The notes under the pieces are model-generated. The model was given only the letters and a program-made list of their open reading frames with translations, made no database searches and had not been told where the DNA came from. The translations under genes were made by a program, and so were the position numbers. From Microlunatus panaciterrae (GTDB taxonomy: Bacteria > Actinomycetota > Actinomycetes > Propionibacteriales > Propionibacteriaceae): a DNA stretch of 64,000 nt. Below are positions 32,661 to 41,316 of the stretch, piece after piece. Each line of letters starts with the position of its first letter. Position 1 is the first letter of the stretch. The stretch spans positions 3,038,001 to 3,102,000 of the forward strand of contig NZ_JAFBCF010000001.1 in NCBI RefSeq assembly GCF_016907535.1. The letters are read 5' to 3'.

Positions 32661-35474
32661 TCAGTGGGGGCGGGAGGCCAGCAGCTCGGCCAGGGTGATC
32701 GCCTGGCGGTCGGCCAGCTCGGCCAGCTGGGTCCGGCAGGAGAACCCGTCGGCCAGCACCACCGCGTCCGGCGCAGCCGCAACGGCGGGCAGTAGATCGT
32801 GCTCGGCCACCTTCACCGAGACGTCGTAGTGGCCCTTCTCGACGCCGAAGTTCCCCGCCAGACCGCAGCAGCCACCGACCGTGGTGACGGTGGCTCCGGT
32901 CGCCTTCAACAGTGCCGCGTCGGCCTGCCAGCCGATGATCGAGGCGTGGTGGCAGTGCGGTTGGGCGACCAGTTCGGTGCCGGTCAGGTCCGGCGGCCGC
33001 CACCCTTCGGTGGCGTTCAACAGCTCGGCCAGGGTGTGCACCCCCGCGGCGACCTCCGCGACCCGGGGGTCGTCCAGCAGCTCGGCGGCGTCGCTGCGCC
33101 AGACCGCCAGGCAGGACGGCTCGAGCCCGACGATCGGGGTGCCGGCGGCGACGTGCGGATGCAGCACCTCCAGGCTGGCCCGCAGCTGACGACGGGCACC
33201 GTCGAGCTGGCCGGTGCTGATCCAGGTCAGTCCGCAGCAGGCCGTGGACTCCAGGAACGTCGGCGCATAGCCGGCCGACTCCAGCACCTCGACCATCGCC
33301 TCGACCCCACCCCCGGTGAACGAGTCCGAGAACGAGTCCACCCAGATGATCACGGGTGCGCCGGCGCGCTCGGAGAGTGCGACCCTGCTCCGTGCTGCTC
33401 GCCGGGCGAAGCGGGGCAGTGACCGGCGCTGGTCCGCCCCGGCCGTCCACTTGACCACCCGCCGCAGGCCCGGCGCGGACATCGTGAAGTTGATCAAGGA
33501 CGCCAGCCCGGGGATGCGGGTGATCAACCGGCCCCAGCGCGGCAGCCAGCCCAGGGCGTAGTGGCTGCGCGGGCGGAGCTTGCCGCGGTAGGTGTGGTCC
33601 AGAACCTGAGCCTTGTAGGTGGCCATGTCGATGCCGGTCGGACAGTCGCGGGCACATCCCTTGCAGGAAAGGCAGAGGTCCAGGGCCTGGTGCACCGCAG
33701 GCGACCTGAAGCCGAGCTGGATCACCTCACCGTTGATCATCTCCTGCAGCACCCTGGCCCGGCCGCGGGTGGAGTCCTTCTCCTCCCGGGTGGCCTGGTA
33801 CGACGGGCACATCACCCCGAGCCCGCCGGTGTTGTCGGCCAGGCACTTCCCGACGCCGGAGCAGTTGTGCACGGCCGCGGCGAAGTGGCCCTCGGTCCGC
33901 ATCAGCTCCTTGCCGGGCAGCGCCGCGGCCCGCAGCCGACCGTCGACCGGGTCCGGGTCGACCAGCACCCCGGGGTTGAGCAGGTTGTCCGGGTCGAAGG
34001 CGGCCTTGACCTCGGCGAACACCCCGAGCGCCGCGGCGGAGTACATGGTGGGCAGCAGGGCGGACCTGGCCCGACCGTCGCCGTGCTCGCCGGACATCGA
34101 GCCGCCGTAGCCGGCGACCAGGGCGGCGGCCTCCTCGACGAAGGAGCGGTAGACGGCCGCGCCGCCGGTCTCGGTGAGCGGGAAGTCGATCCGGACGTGC
34201 ACGCAGCCGTCACCGAAGTGGCCGTACGGCAGACCATGCAGGCGGTGCCGGGTGAGCAGCGCCTCGAAGTCACGCAGGTAGGCGCCGAGATGCTCAGGTG
34301 GGACGGCCGCGTCCTCCCAGCCCGGGTAGGCCGGACTGGACAGGCTGACACCGGCCAGCCCGGCGCCGTCCTCACGGATCTTCCACAGTGCCAGGGCCTG
34401 GGCCGGGTCCGCGACGACGAAGCCGTCCTTGCAGCCGGAGCCGGCGAGCAGGCGGTCGGCCCGGTCCCGGATCTCCGCCGGGTCGTCGCCGACCAGTTCG
34501 ACGAACACCCAGCCGTCGCCGGCCGGCAACGGCGGCACCGCTCCTGCGCCGCGCCGGGTCCGCACCACCTCGACGATGCGGCGGTCCAGGCCCTCGCAGG
34601 CGGTCGGGGCGTGTTGCAGGATGGCTGGCGCGGCGTCGGCGGCCTCGGCCATGCTGGGGTACCCGAGCGCGATCATGATCTTGTGCGGCGCGTCGGCGAC
34701 CAGCCGGACAGTGGCCCCCAGGATGACGGCCAGGGTGCCCTCGGTGCCGGCCAGGAAGCGGGCCACGTTGAAACCCTTCTCAGGGAGCAGGTGCTCCAGG
34801 CTGTAGCCCGACACCTGTCGACCGAACCGCCCGAACTCGGTCCGGATGGTGCCCAGGTGTGATCCGACGACGCCCTTGAGCTGGGCCAGGGTCGCCGAGT
34901 CGGCCGGCTGGTCGGTGTTCAGCCGGAGCCGCTCACCGGAGCCGGTCAGCACGTCGAGAGCGACAACGTTGTCGGCGGTCTTGCCGTAGCCCAGTGCCCG
35001 CGGCCCGCAGGCGTTGTTGCCGATCATGCCGCCGATGGTGCAGCGGGTGTGGGTCGAGGGGTCGGGGCCGAACCGCAGGCCGAACGGTGCCGCTGCGGAC
35101 TGCAGGCTGGCCTGCACGACGCCCGGCTCCACCTGCGCGGTGCGTTGTTCGGGATCGATCTCGCCGATTCTGTTCAGGTGCCGGGCGACGTCGAGGATCA
35201 ACCCCGGCCCGACCGCGTTGCCGGCGCAGGACGTGCCCGCGCCACGGGTGGTCACCGGCAGGCCCAGCTCGGCTGCGAGCTCCAGCACGGCGACCGCCTC
35301 GTCGACCGTCCGCGGCTGGGCGACGGCCTGCGGCACGATCCGGTACAGAGAGGCGTCGGAGGAGTACATCGCCCGCGTGAGCCGGGTGTGGTCGATGACG
35401 CCGCTGATGCCTCGGCGGCTCAGCTGGCGGGTGAGGTCGGCCACGTCGACGGTGGCGGCGAGTGTCTGGCTCAT
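32661..35474 (-). CDS. FAD-linked oxidase fused to Fe-S/CCG subunit (GlcD-GlpC-like)
   Basis: A 937-residue fusion. Residues ~30-260 are a PCMH-type FAD domain (TRGAGTSCAGNAVGP, STHTRCTIGGMIGNNACGP), followed by the FAD-oxidase C-terminal domain (HGDGRARSAL). A ferredoxin-like part near 600 has CLSCKGCARDCP. Two cysteine-rich CCG modules follow (TACCGLTW and GGCCGLAGNFG). The fusion resembles D-lactate/D-2-hydroxyacid dehydrogenases that pass electrons to the quinone pool. The exact acid is not predictable. It starts 18 bases after the MarR gene on the same strand, so the two form an operon whose expression should respond to that regulator. Confidence 0.9.
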   Translation of the reverse strand: MSQTLAATVDVADLTRQLSRRGISGVIDHTRLTRAMYSSDASLYRIVPQAVAQPRTVDEAVAVLELAAELGLPVTTRGAGTSCAGNAVGPGLILDVARHLNRIGEIDPEQRTAQVEPGVVQASLQSAAAPFGLRFGPDPSTHTRCTIGGMIGNNACGPRALGYGKTADNVVALDVLTGSGERLRLNTDQPADSATLAQLKGVVGSHLGTIRTEFGRFGRQVSGYSLEHLLPEKGFNVARFLAGTEGTLAVILGATVRLVADAPHKIMIALGYPSMAEAADAAPAILQHAPTACEGLDRRIVEVVRTRRGAGAVPPLPAGDGWVFVELVGDDPAEIRDRADRLLAGSGCKDGFVVADPAQALALWKIREDGAGLAGVSLSSPAYPGWEDAAVPPEHLGAYLRDFEALLTRHRLHGLPYGHFGDGCVHVRIDFPLTETGGAAVYRSFVEEAAALVAGYGGSMSGEHGDGRARSALLPTMYSAAALGVFAEVKAAFDPDNLLNPGVLVDPDPVDGRLRAAALPGKELMRTEGHFAAAVHNCSGVGKCLADNTGGLGVMCPSYQATREEKDSTRGRARVLQEMINGEVIQLGFRSPAVHQALDLCLSCKGCARDCPTGIDMATYKAQVLDHTYRGKLRPRSHYALGWLPRWGRLITRIPGLASLINFTMSAPGLRRVVKWTAGADQRRSLPRFARRAARSRVALSERAGAPVIIWVDSFSDSFTGGGVEAMVEVLESAGYAPTFLESTACCGLTWISTGQLDGARRQLRASLEVLHPHVAAGTPIVGLEPSCLAVWRSDAAELLDDPRVAEVAAGVHTLAELLNATEGWRPPDLTGTELVAQPHCHHASIIGWQADAALLKATGATVTTVGGCCGLAGNFGVEKGHYDVSVKVAEHDLLPAVAAAPDAVVLADGFSCRTQLAELADRQAITLAELLASRPH

Positions 35475-35492
35475 CGGCTGGGGGAGCCGGCG

Positions 35493-35957
35493 CTAGTCAG
35501 CTTCGACGGCGAGCACGGCGGCGAAGGCGCGGCCGAGGGCGGCGTAGTCCTCCTCGGTCATCGCCTCGACGAAGTTGGTCCGGACCGCCTGGACGTGGCT
35601 TGGAGCAGCAGTCTTCAGCAATTGGATACCCGCCTCGGTGAGTCGAGCCCAGACACCGCGTCGGTCGGTGGGGCACAGGGTCCGTTCTACCAGACCCGCC
35701 TTCTCCATCCGGGCGACGGTGTGGGTGAGCCGCGACCGGGACTGGTGCACGGCGTCGGCAAGCTCCGACATCCGCAGCTGGTGGCCCTCCGACTCCTCCA
35801 GGCAGACCAGGATCTCGTACTCGGCGAGGTCGATGCCGAACTGGCGCAGGTCAGCGTCCAGGCGCTCGGACAGGCGTGCGCTGCCCAGCAGGTAGGCGCG
35901 CCAGATGCGCTGCTGTTCCTGGCTGAGCCACGGGGCACAGACCTGTTCGTTCGACAC
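35493..35957 (-). CDS. MarR-family transcriptional regulator
   Basis: A 154-residue MarR protein with MSELADAVHQSRSRLTHTVARMEKAGLVER as recognition region and CPTDRRGVWARLTEAG as wing. GTG start at 35957, seven bases after TAGGGT. It is divergent from yceI and upstream of the FAD/Fe-S oxidase. Two inverted repeats in the 100-base gap are its likely operators, giving control over yceI and itself plus oxidase. Confidence 0.9.
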   Translation of the reverse strand: MSNEQVCAPWLSQEQQRIWRAYLLGSARLSERLDADLRQFGIDLAEYEILVCLEESEGHQLRMSELADAVHQSRSRLTHTVARMEKAGLVERTLCPTDRRGVWARLTEAGIQLLKTAAPSHVQAVRTNFVEAMTEEDYAALGRAFAAVLAVEAD

Positions 35958-35964
35958 GGCTCAA

Positions 35965-35970
35965 ACCCTA
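35965..35970 (-). promoter_or_regulatory. -10 hexamer of leaderless marR-oxidase operon
   Basis: TAGGGT, seven bases before the GTG at 35957. Confidence 0.5.
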
Positions 35971-35978
35971 TCCAGAAG

Positions 35979-35996
35979 AAGTTGACATTTCAACTT
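35979..35996. promoter_or_regulatory. MarR operator 1 over the yceI -35
   Basis: AAGTTGA-CATT-TCAACTT, perfect 7-base arms. It contains the -35 TTGACA (35982-35987) of the yceI promoter, so binding would exclude RNA polymerase. Confidence 0.7.
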
Positions 35997-36009
35997 AAAG
36001 TCGTATCCT
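35982..36009 (+). promoter_or_regulatory. yceI promoter
   Basis: TTGACA, 16-base spacer, TATCCT. One of the few near-consensus housekeeping promoters in the window. Confidence 0.65.
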
Positions 36010-36014
36010 TGGAG

Positions 36015-36027
36015 TAGTTGAAAACTA
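36015..36027. promoter_or_regulatory. Inverted repeat downstream of the yceI -10, possible operator 2
   Basis: TAGTT-GAA-AACTA, perfect 5-base arms, sharing AGTTGA with operator 1. It covers the predicted transcription start. Confidence 0.45.
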
Positions 36028-36057
36028 AACAATCCATCCTCTCCCAAGGAGCACCAC

Positions 36058-36609
36058 ATGTCCCATGATGTCATCGCCACCGACCTGGTCGCCGGAACCT
36101 GGAACGTCGACCCGAGCCACTCCGAGGTCGCCTTCACGGTACGGCACCTGATGAGCAAGGTCCGCGGTACGTTCGCCGACTTCGCCGCCGAGATCACCAC
36201 CGGCGGGTCCAACCCGACCGACGCGACGGTCTCGGCCGTCATCAAGCTGTCGTCCATCAACACCAACAACGCTCAGCGTGACGGCCACATCAAGTCCGCC
36301 GACTTCTTCGACCCGGCGACCGGCAGCGAGATGACCTTCGTCAGCACCGGCATCAGCGAGAACGACGGCGAGTACGTCATCAACGGCGACCTCACCATCA
36401 ACGGGGTGACCAAGGGCGTCGCCCTGGCCGCTGACTTCCTGGGCGTGGCGGTCGACGCCTATGGCGCCACCCGGCTGGGTGTCGAGGCCCGGACCTCCAT
36501 CAACCGCAAGGACTTCAAGGTCGACTTCAACGTCCCGCTCGACGGCGGCAAGCTGCTGATCGGCGACAAGGTCGACATCACCCTCACCATCGAGGCCGTC
36601 AAGGCCTGA
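36058..36609 (+). CDS. YceI-family lipocalin-like protein
   Basis: A 183-residue YceI protein: TWNVDPSHSEVAFTVRHLMSK at the N-terminus, then alternating beta strands ending in FKVDFNVPLDGGKLLIGDKVDITLTIEAVK. The fold is a lipocalin-like barrel binding isoprenoid or fatty-acyl chains. No signal peptide is visible, so it is cytosolic here. AAGGAG precedes the ATG by about seven bases. It is probably repressed by the divergent MarR. It ends before a strong hairpin. Confidence 0.93.
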   Translation: MSHDVIATDLVAGTWNVDPSHSEVAFTVRHLMSKVRGTFADFAAEITTGGSNPTDATVSAVIKLSSINTNNAQRDGHIKSADFFDPATGSEMTFVSTGISENDGEYVINGDLTINGVTKGVALAADFLGVAVDAYGATRLGVEARTSINRKDFKVDFNVPLDGGKLLIGDKVDITLTIEAVKA

Positions 36610-36641
36610 GCCTGACCTGTGCTCTCTCCCGACCTCTCTGC

Positions 36642-36679
36642 ACAGCGCCGTCTCGACCTCGCGGTCGAGGCGGCGCTGT
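36642..36679 (+). terminator. Strong hairpin after yceI
   Basis: Arms of 17 bases (left starts ACAGCGCCG, right ends CGGCGCTGT) with one G-T wobble and a TCGC loop. No T-run follows, as is common for terminators of GC-rich actinobacteria. Confidence 0.7.
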
Positions 36680-36731
36680 CGGCTGTGCTGGCCGTACGCG
36701 ACCGATGCCGGGGGTATCCTTTCAACCACCG

Positions 36732-36747
36732 GTTACTGATGAGTAAC
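36732..36747. promoter_or_regulatory. Operator-like palindrome before the acyl-CoA dehydrogenase gene
   Basis: GTTACT-GATG-AGTAAC, perfect 6-base arms, 22 bases before the start codon. The form fits a TetR-type regulator of acyl-CoA metabolism. No TetR gene is in the window, so the regulator would act from elsewhere. Confidence 0.55.
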
Positions 36748-36769
36748 TAGGCTCGGCGAAGGGACTGCG

Positions 36770-37915
36770 ATGAGACGGACATTGTTCGACGAGGATCACG
36801 AGGCGTTCCGCGACAGCTGCCGGACCTTCGTCGACCGGCAGCTCCGTCCGCAGCAGGAGAAGCACATCGCCAACCACGAGTTCGGCCGCGAGATGTGGTT
36901 GGAGATGGGCAAGCAGCACCTTCTCGGGCTGAACATCCCGGAGGAGTACGGCGGTGCGGGCGTCGACGACCCCCGCTTCTCGATGATCCTGGCCGAGGAG
37001 CTGTCCAAGCTGGCCTTCGCCTACTCCTCCTGTGTCGGCATCCACGCCGACTGTGTGGCGCCGTACCTGGTCGACCTCTGTACCGAGGAGCAGAAGCAGC
37101 GCTGGCTGCCGAGGTTCTGTACCGGCGAGCTGGTCACCGCCATCGGCATGACCGAGCCATCGGGAGGCTCCGACCTGGCGGCGCTGCGAACCACCGCCGT
37201 CCGCGATGGTGACGACTGGATCGTCAACGGGTCGAAGACCTTCATCACCAACGGGTACTCCGCCGACCTGGTGCTGGTGGCCGCCCGTACCTCGCCGGAG
37301 AAGAAGTCCCGTGGCATCACCCTGTTCGCGATCGAGACCGGGATGCCGGGCTTCGAGCGTGGTCGCAAGCTGGACAAGGTCGGCCAGCCCGAGTCGGACA
37401 CTGCCGAACTGTTCTTCGCCGATGTCCGGGTGCCGGCGGCGAACGTGATCGGTGAGGTGGACCAGGGTTTCATCTACATGATGCAGCGGCTGGTGGCTGA
37501 GCGGATCGGCGCCGCGGTCAGCAACATCGCCCATGCCAGGCAGATCCTGGGCGAGACTCTGGCGTACGTGAAGGAGCGCAAGGCCTTCGGCCAGCCGGTC
37601 GGCAGCTTCCAGCACAACAAGTTCGTGCTTGCCGAGCTGGTCACCAGCTGCGAGGTGACCCAGGCGTTCGTCGACGCCTGCATCCTCGAGCAGGTGTCCG
37701 GCACGCTCGGCGCGGTCGACGCGGCCAAGGCCAAGTGGTGGACCTCGCAGGTCCAGAACGATGTGCTGGACGCCTGTGTCCAGCTCTACGGCGGGTACGG
37801 CTATATGAACGAGTACCGCGTCGCCCGCGCCTGGGCCGACGCCCGGGTGACCAAGATCTGGGCCGGCTCCAACGAGATCATGAAGGAGCTCATCGGCCGC
37901 GACCTGGGCCTGTGA
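36770..37915 (+). CDS. Acyl-CoA dehydrogenase
   Basis: A 381-residue FAD enzyme oxidising acyl-CoA to trans-2-enoyl-CoA. Signatures are IGMTEPSGGSDLAAL, the middle beta domain with NGSKTFITNGYSADL, and the C-terminal YGGYGYMNEYRVARAWADAR. At the position of the usual catalytic Glu the sequence is IWAGSNEIMK, with Ala. An alternative Glu is present in LVAERIGAA, the position used by long-chain and isovaleryl-CoA dehydrogenases, so the enzyme should be active with that geometry. It lies upstream of a thiolase and an acyl-CoA ligase on the same strand, giving a beta-oxidation cluster. A palindromic operator precedes it. Confidence 0.93.
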   Translation: MRRTLFDEDHEAFRDSCRTFVDRQLRPQQEKHIANHEFGREMWLEMGKQHLLGLNIPEEYGGAGVDDPRFSMILAEELSKLAFAYSSCVGIHADCVAPYLVDLCTEEQKQRWLPRFCTGELVTAIGMTEPSGGSDLAALRTTAVRDGDDWIVNGSKTFITNGYSADLVLVAARTSPEKKSRGITLFAIETGMPGFERGRKLDKVGQPESDTAELFFADVRVPAANVIGEVDQGFIYMMQRLVAERIGAAVSNIAHARQILGETLAYVKERKAFGQPVGSFQHNKFVLAELVTSCEVTQAFVDACILEQVSGTLGAVDAAKAKWWTSQVQNDVLDACVQLYGGYGYMNEYRVARAWADARVTKIWAGSNEIMKELIGRDLGL

Positions 37916-37925
37916 CCCTTGCCTC

Positions 37926-37973
37926 GGCTGCGGGTCGGGCTGCGGGTCGGGCTGCGGGTCGGGCTGCGGGTCG
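37926..37973. repeat. Four tandem 12-bp units
   Basis: GGCTGCGGGTCG repeated four times without change, right after the acyl-CoA dehydrogenase stop. Confidence 0.9.
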
Positions 37974-38042
37974 GTTTCCCAAGTCGACTTGGGAAACTGT
38001 TACGAAGCCAGCGAAATCGCCCTAGCAGAGTGACAGTTTCCC
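37974..38042. repeat. 24-bp perfect palindrome plus a third inverted copy of its arm
   Basis: The palindrome 37974-37997 has arms GTTTCCCAAGTC/GACTTGGGAAAC centred on GTCGAC. Its right half, extended to GGGAAACTGTTAC, is repeated inverted at 38030-38042 as GTGACAGTTTCCC (12 of 13 match). Several alternative hairpins can form. It lies between the acyl-CoA dehydrogenase and thiolase genes. Function unknown: regulator array, terminator or mobile-repeat relic. Confidence 0.8.
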
Positions 38043-38100
38043 TGGTCACGTGCCACCAACCTCCACTGTGACGACCAACATTCAGTACGAAGGACACCTG

Positions 38101-39324
38101 ATGCCAGAAGCAGTCATCGTCTCCACAGCGCGGACGCCGATCGGACGGGCGTTCAAGGGCTCGCTCAAAGAGGTCCGGCCGGACGACCTGGCGGCCGGCG
38201 TGATCGGCGCCGCGCTGGGCAAGCTGGACGGGTTCGACCCGGCAACGTTGGACGACCTTTACCTGGGCTGCGCCGAGCCGCGCGACGAGCACGGCGGCAA
38301 CATGGCTCGCCGGGTCGCGGTGCAGCTCGGGCTGGACGGCGTCGGCGCGGCCACCGTCAACCGGTTCTGCGCCTCCAGTGTGCAGACGGCACGGATGGCC
38401 TTCCACGCCATCAAGGCGGGGGAGGGCCACGCCTTCGTGTCGGCCGGGGTTGAGTGCGTCTCCCGGTATCGCAACTTCGGGTCCGCCGGTGTCGACCCCA
38501 CCGACACCCAGAACCCGCTGTTCGCTGAGGCGGTTGCGCGGACGCAGGCCACGGCACTGAGCAACGAGGTGTGGCACGACCCGCGGACCGACGGTGCCCT
38601 GCCTGATATCTACATCTCCATGGGCCAGACCGCCGAGAACGTCGCCACCCTGCGCGGTATCAGCCGGGCCGAGCAGGACGAGTTCGGCGTCCGGTCGCAG
38701 AACCTGGCCGAGAAGGCCATCGCCGAGGGCGTCTTCGACACCGAGATCGTGCCGGTGACGCTGCCCGACGGAACGCTGGTGAGCCGGGACGACGGTCCCC
38801 GGGCCGGCACTACCCTGGAGGCCGTGGCCAGCCTCAAGCCGGTGTTCCGCGAGAACGGTACGGTCACCGCCGGCAACTGCTGCCCGCTGAACGACGGCGC
38901 CGCTGCCGTGGTCATCATGAGCGACACCCGTGCCGCCGAGCTGGGCCTGACCCCGCTGGCCCGGATCGTCGCGACCGGCGTCAGCGCGCTGAGCCCCGAG
39001 ATCATGGGGCTGGGTCCGGTCGAGTCCTCCAAGCGGGCCCTGGCGCAGGCCGGGATGTCGATCAAGGACATCGGGCTGGTGGAGATCAACGAGGCCTTCG
39101 CCGTGCAGGTCATCGCCTCCTACCGCGACCTCGGTATCGATCTCGAACGGCTCAACGTGCACGGCGGGGCGATCGCCCTCGGACATCCGTTCGGCTCCAC
39201 CGGCGCCCGGATCATGACGACGCTGCTGAACGCGATGCAGCGCCGCGACGTCGAGTTCGGCCTGGAGACGATGTGCGTGGGCGGCGGGCAGGGCATGGCC
39301 ATCGTGCTGCAGCGGCTCAGCTGA
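38101..39324 (+). CDS. Acetyl-CoA C-acyltransferase (thiolase)
   Basis: A 407-residue thiolase cleaving 3-ketoacyl-CoA with CoA, or the reverse. It has the nucleophilic Cys in NRFCASSVQTA near residue 92, GHPFGSTGAR with the catalytic His near 361, and CVGGGQGMA with the second Cys near 392. The N-terminus PEAVIVSTARTPIGRAFKG is standard. The ATG at 38101 has AAGGA about seven bases upstream; an open extension to 38050 is not supported. With the neighbouring acyl-CoA dehydrogenase and ligase it fits fatty-acid degradation. An enoyl-CoA hydratase and a 3-hydroxyacyl-CoA dehydrogenase are missing from the cluster. Confidence 0.95.
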   Translation: MPEAVIVSTARTPIGRAFKGSLKEVRPDDLAAGVIGAALGKLDGFDPATLDDLYLGCAEPRDEHGGNMARRVAVQLGLDGVGAATVNRFCASSVQTARMAFHAIKAGEGHAFVSAGVECVSRYRNFGSAGVDPTDTQNPLFAEAVARTQATALSNEVWHDPRTDGALPDIYISMGQTAENVATLRGISRAEQDEFGVRSQNLAEKAIAEGVFDTEIVPVTLPDGTLVSRDDGPRAGTTLEAVASLKPVFRENGTVTAGNCCPLNDGAAAVVIMSDTRAAELGLTPLARIVATGVSALSPEIMGLGPVESSKRALAQAGMSIKDIGLVEINEAFAVQVIASYRDLGIDLERLNVHGGAIALGHPFGSTGARIMTTLLNAMQRRDVEFGLETMCVGGGQGMAIVLQRLS

Positions 39325-39375
39325 CCGGACGTGACCCGTCGCCAGGAGCCTGAGTTTTCGCCGAGAGATTGCCCG

Positions 39376-39394
39376 GCCCAGCCCCCTTCTGGGC
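39376..39394 (+). terminator. Hairpin after the thiolase gene
   Basis: GCCCAG-CCCCCTT-CTGGGC, 6-base perfect arms, about 50 bases after the stop. The rest of 39325-39497 shows no gene. Confidence 0.35.
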
Positions 39395-39497
39395 GGGGTT
39401 GGCTACCCTCCAGATGTACGCCGGATCACCGTCGTCAGGGTGGGACGATGACCGGGCTGCGGTATGTTGCTTGGCCACTGGAGATCTGGGAGCTGTG

Positions 39498-41312
39498 ATG
39501 ACCGAAACGCTGGAAGAACGCCTCGCGCTGCGTCCTCCGTCGGTGGGCGCCATGTTGCTGGAGCAGGTCCGGGCCTCCGGGCCACGGGAGGCCTTCCGCT
39601 ACCTCGACGGGAAGAACTGGGTCTCGCTCTCCTGGGACCAGACCAAGGACCGCGTCTTCGAGTTGGCGGCCGGACTGATGGCTCTCGGGCTGCAGCACGA
39701 GGACCGGGTCGCGATCGCCTCGAACACGCGGATCGAATGGATCCTGGCCGACCTGGCGGTGATGTGCGCCGGCGGCGCCACCACCACGGTCTATCCGACC
39801 ACCCAGCACGAGGACGTCGCCTACATCCTCGGCGACTCCCAGTCCAAGATCGTCATCGCTGAGGACGACCTCCAGGTCGCCAAGGTCCTCGACCACCTCC
39901 ACCAGCTGCCCGAGCTGATCACCATCGTGCTGCTGGACGGCAAGGTCGACCACGAGAAGGTGACCAGCTGGGAGCAGCTGACCATCGCCGGCCGGGCATA
40001 CCTGGCCGAGCACCCCACGTCCGTTGACGACGCCATCGCCAAGGTGGGACCCGACAGCCTCTCCACCCTGATCTACACCTCCGGCACCACCGGACGCCCC
40101 AAGGGTGTCGAACTGGTGCACGACAGCTGGACGTACGAGGGCGCCGCGATCGAGGAGATGAAGGACCTCCTGAGCAAGGAGGACCTCCAGTACCTCTGGC
40201 TGCCGCTCTCCCACGTGTTCGGCAAGGCGCTGATCGCGGTCCAGCTCAAGATCGGCTTCGCCACCGCGGTGGACGGGGTTATCGAGCGGATCGTCGACAA
40301 CCTCGGGCAGGTGCATCCCACCTTCATGGCCGGTGCTCCGCGGATCTTCGAGAAGGTGCGCGCCAAGGTGATGATGGGCGCGTCCTCCGGCGTCAAGGGC
40401 AAGATCTTCGACTGGGCCTTCTCGATCGGCCGCAAGACCAGCGCGATCCGGCTGGAGGGCAGGTATCCCACCGGTCTGCTCGGCGTCCAGTACAAAATGG
40501 CCGACCGCCTCGTCTTCAGCAAGATCAAGGAGCGGATGGGCGGCAACATCCGGTTCTTCATCTCGGGCTCGGCCGCCCTCAGCCGCGAGGTGCAGGAGTG
40601 GTTCTTCGCGGCCGACCTGCGGGTGCTGGAGGGCTACGGTCTGACGGAGACCAGCGCCGCGAGCTTCGTCAACGATCCGAGAACACCACGCTTCGGCACT
40701 GTGGGACCGCCGGTGCCCGGCACCCAGGTCAAGATCGCCCCCGATGGAGAGATCCTGATCAAGGGTCCAGGAGTGATGCGCGGCTACCATAACCATCCCC
40801 AAGCCACCGCCGAGGTCCTCGCGGACGGCTGGCTGGCCACCGGAGACATCGGCGAGCTCGACGCCGAGGGTTATCTGCGGATCACCGACCGCAAGAAGGA
40901 TTTGATCAAGACCTCCGGCGGAAAGTACGTCGCACCGCAGAAGGTCGAGGGGGTGGTCAAGGCCGCCAGTCCGTACATCAGCCAGATCATCGTGCACGGC
41001 GAGGGGCGCAAGTATGTGTCGGCGTTGATCGCCCTGGATCCCGAGGCGATCAACGAGTGGGCCGCCGCGCACGGTCAAGCAGGCAAGTCGTACGAGGAGC
41101 TGGCCCAGTCGGGTGAGGTGCGGACCATGATCGAGACCTTCATCAACGAGGCCAACAAGAACCTCGAGCGGTGGGAAACGATCAAGAAGTTCGAGATCCT
41201 GCCCAACGAGCTCAGCGTCGAGGACGGCGAGGTCACGCCGAGCCTCAAGATCCGGCGCAAGGCCGTTGAAAAGAAGTACGAGGACATGCTGAACAGTCTT
41301 TACGAGGACTAG
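39498..41312 (+). CDS. Long-chain fatty-acid-CoA ligase (AMP-dependent synthetase)
   Basis: A 604-residue ANL-family enzyme that adenylates a fatty acid and transfers it to CoA. Motifs are the P-loop YTSGTTGRPKGVELVH, GYGLTETSA, GWLATGDIGELDAEGYLRITDRKKD and the core Lys region EVTPSLKIRRKAV. Length and the FFISGSAALSREVQEWF segment fit FadD15-type ligases. The ATG at 39498 has GGAG five bases upstream. A longer frame from 39369 lacks a ribosome site and is rejected. It would feed the acyl-CoA dehydrogenase and thiolase just upstream. Confidence 0.93.
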   Translation: MTETLEERLALRPPSVGAMLLEQVRASGPREAFRYLDGKNWVSLSWDQTKDRVFELAAGLMALGLQHEDRVAIASNTRIEWILADLAVMCAGGATTTVYPTTQHEDVAYILGDSQSKIVIAEDDLQVAKVLDHLHQLPELITIVLLDGKVDHEKVTSWEQLTIAGRAYLAEHPTSVDDAIAKVGPDSLSTLIYTSGTTGRPKGVELVHDSWTYEGAAIEEMKDLLSKEDLQYLWLPLSHVFGKALIAVQLKIGFATAVDGVIERIVDNLGQVHPTFMAGAPRIFEKVRAKVMMGASSGVKGKIFDWAFSIGRKTSAIRLEGRYPTGLLGVQYKMADRLVFSKIKERMGGNIRFFISGSAALSREVQEWFFAADLRVLEGYGLTETSAASFVNDPRTPRFGTVGPPVPGTQVKIAPDGEILIKGPGVMRGYHNHPQATAEVLADGWLATGDIGELDAEGYLRITDRKKDLIKTSGGKYVAPQKVEGVVKAASPYISQIIVHGEGRKYVSALIALDPEAINEWAAAHGQAGKSYEELAQSGEVRTMIETFINEANKNLERWETIKKFEILPNELSVEDGEVTPSLKIRRKAVEKKYEDMLNSLYED

Positions 41313-41316
41313 CTGA

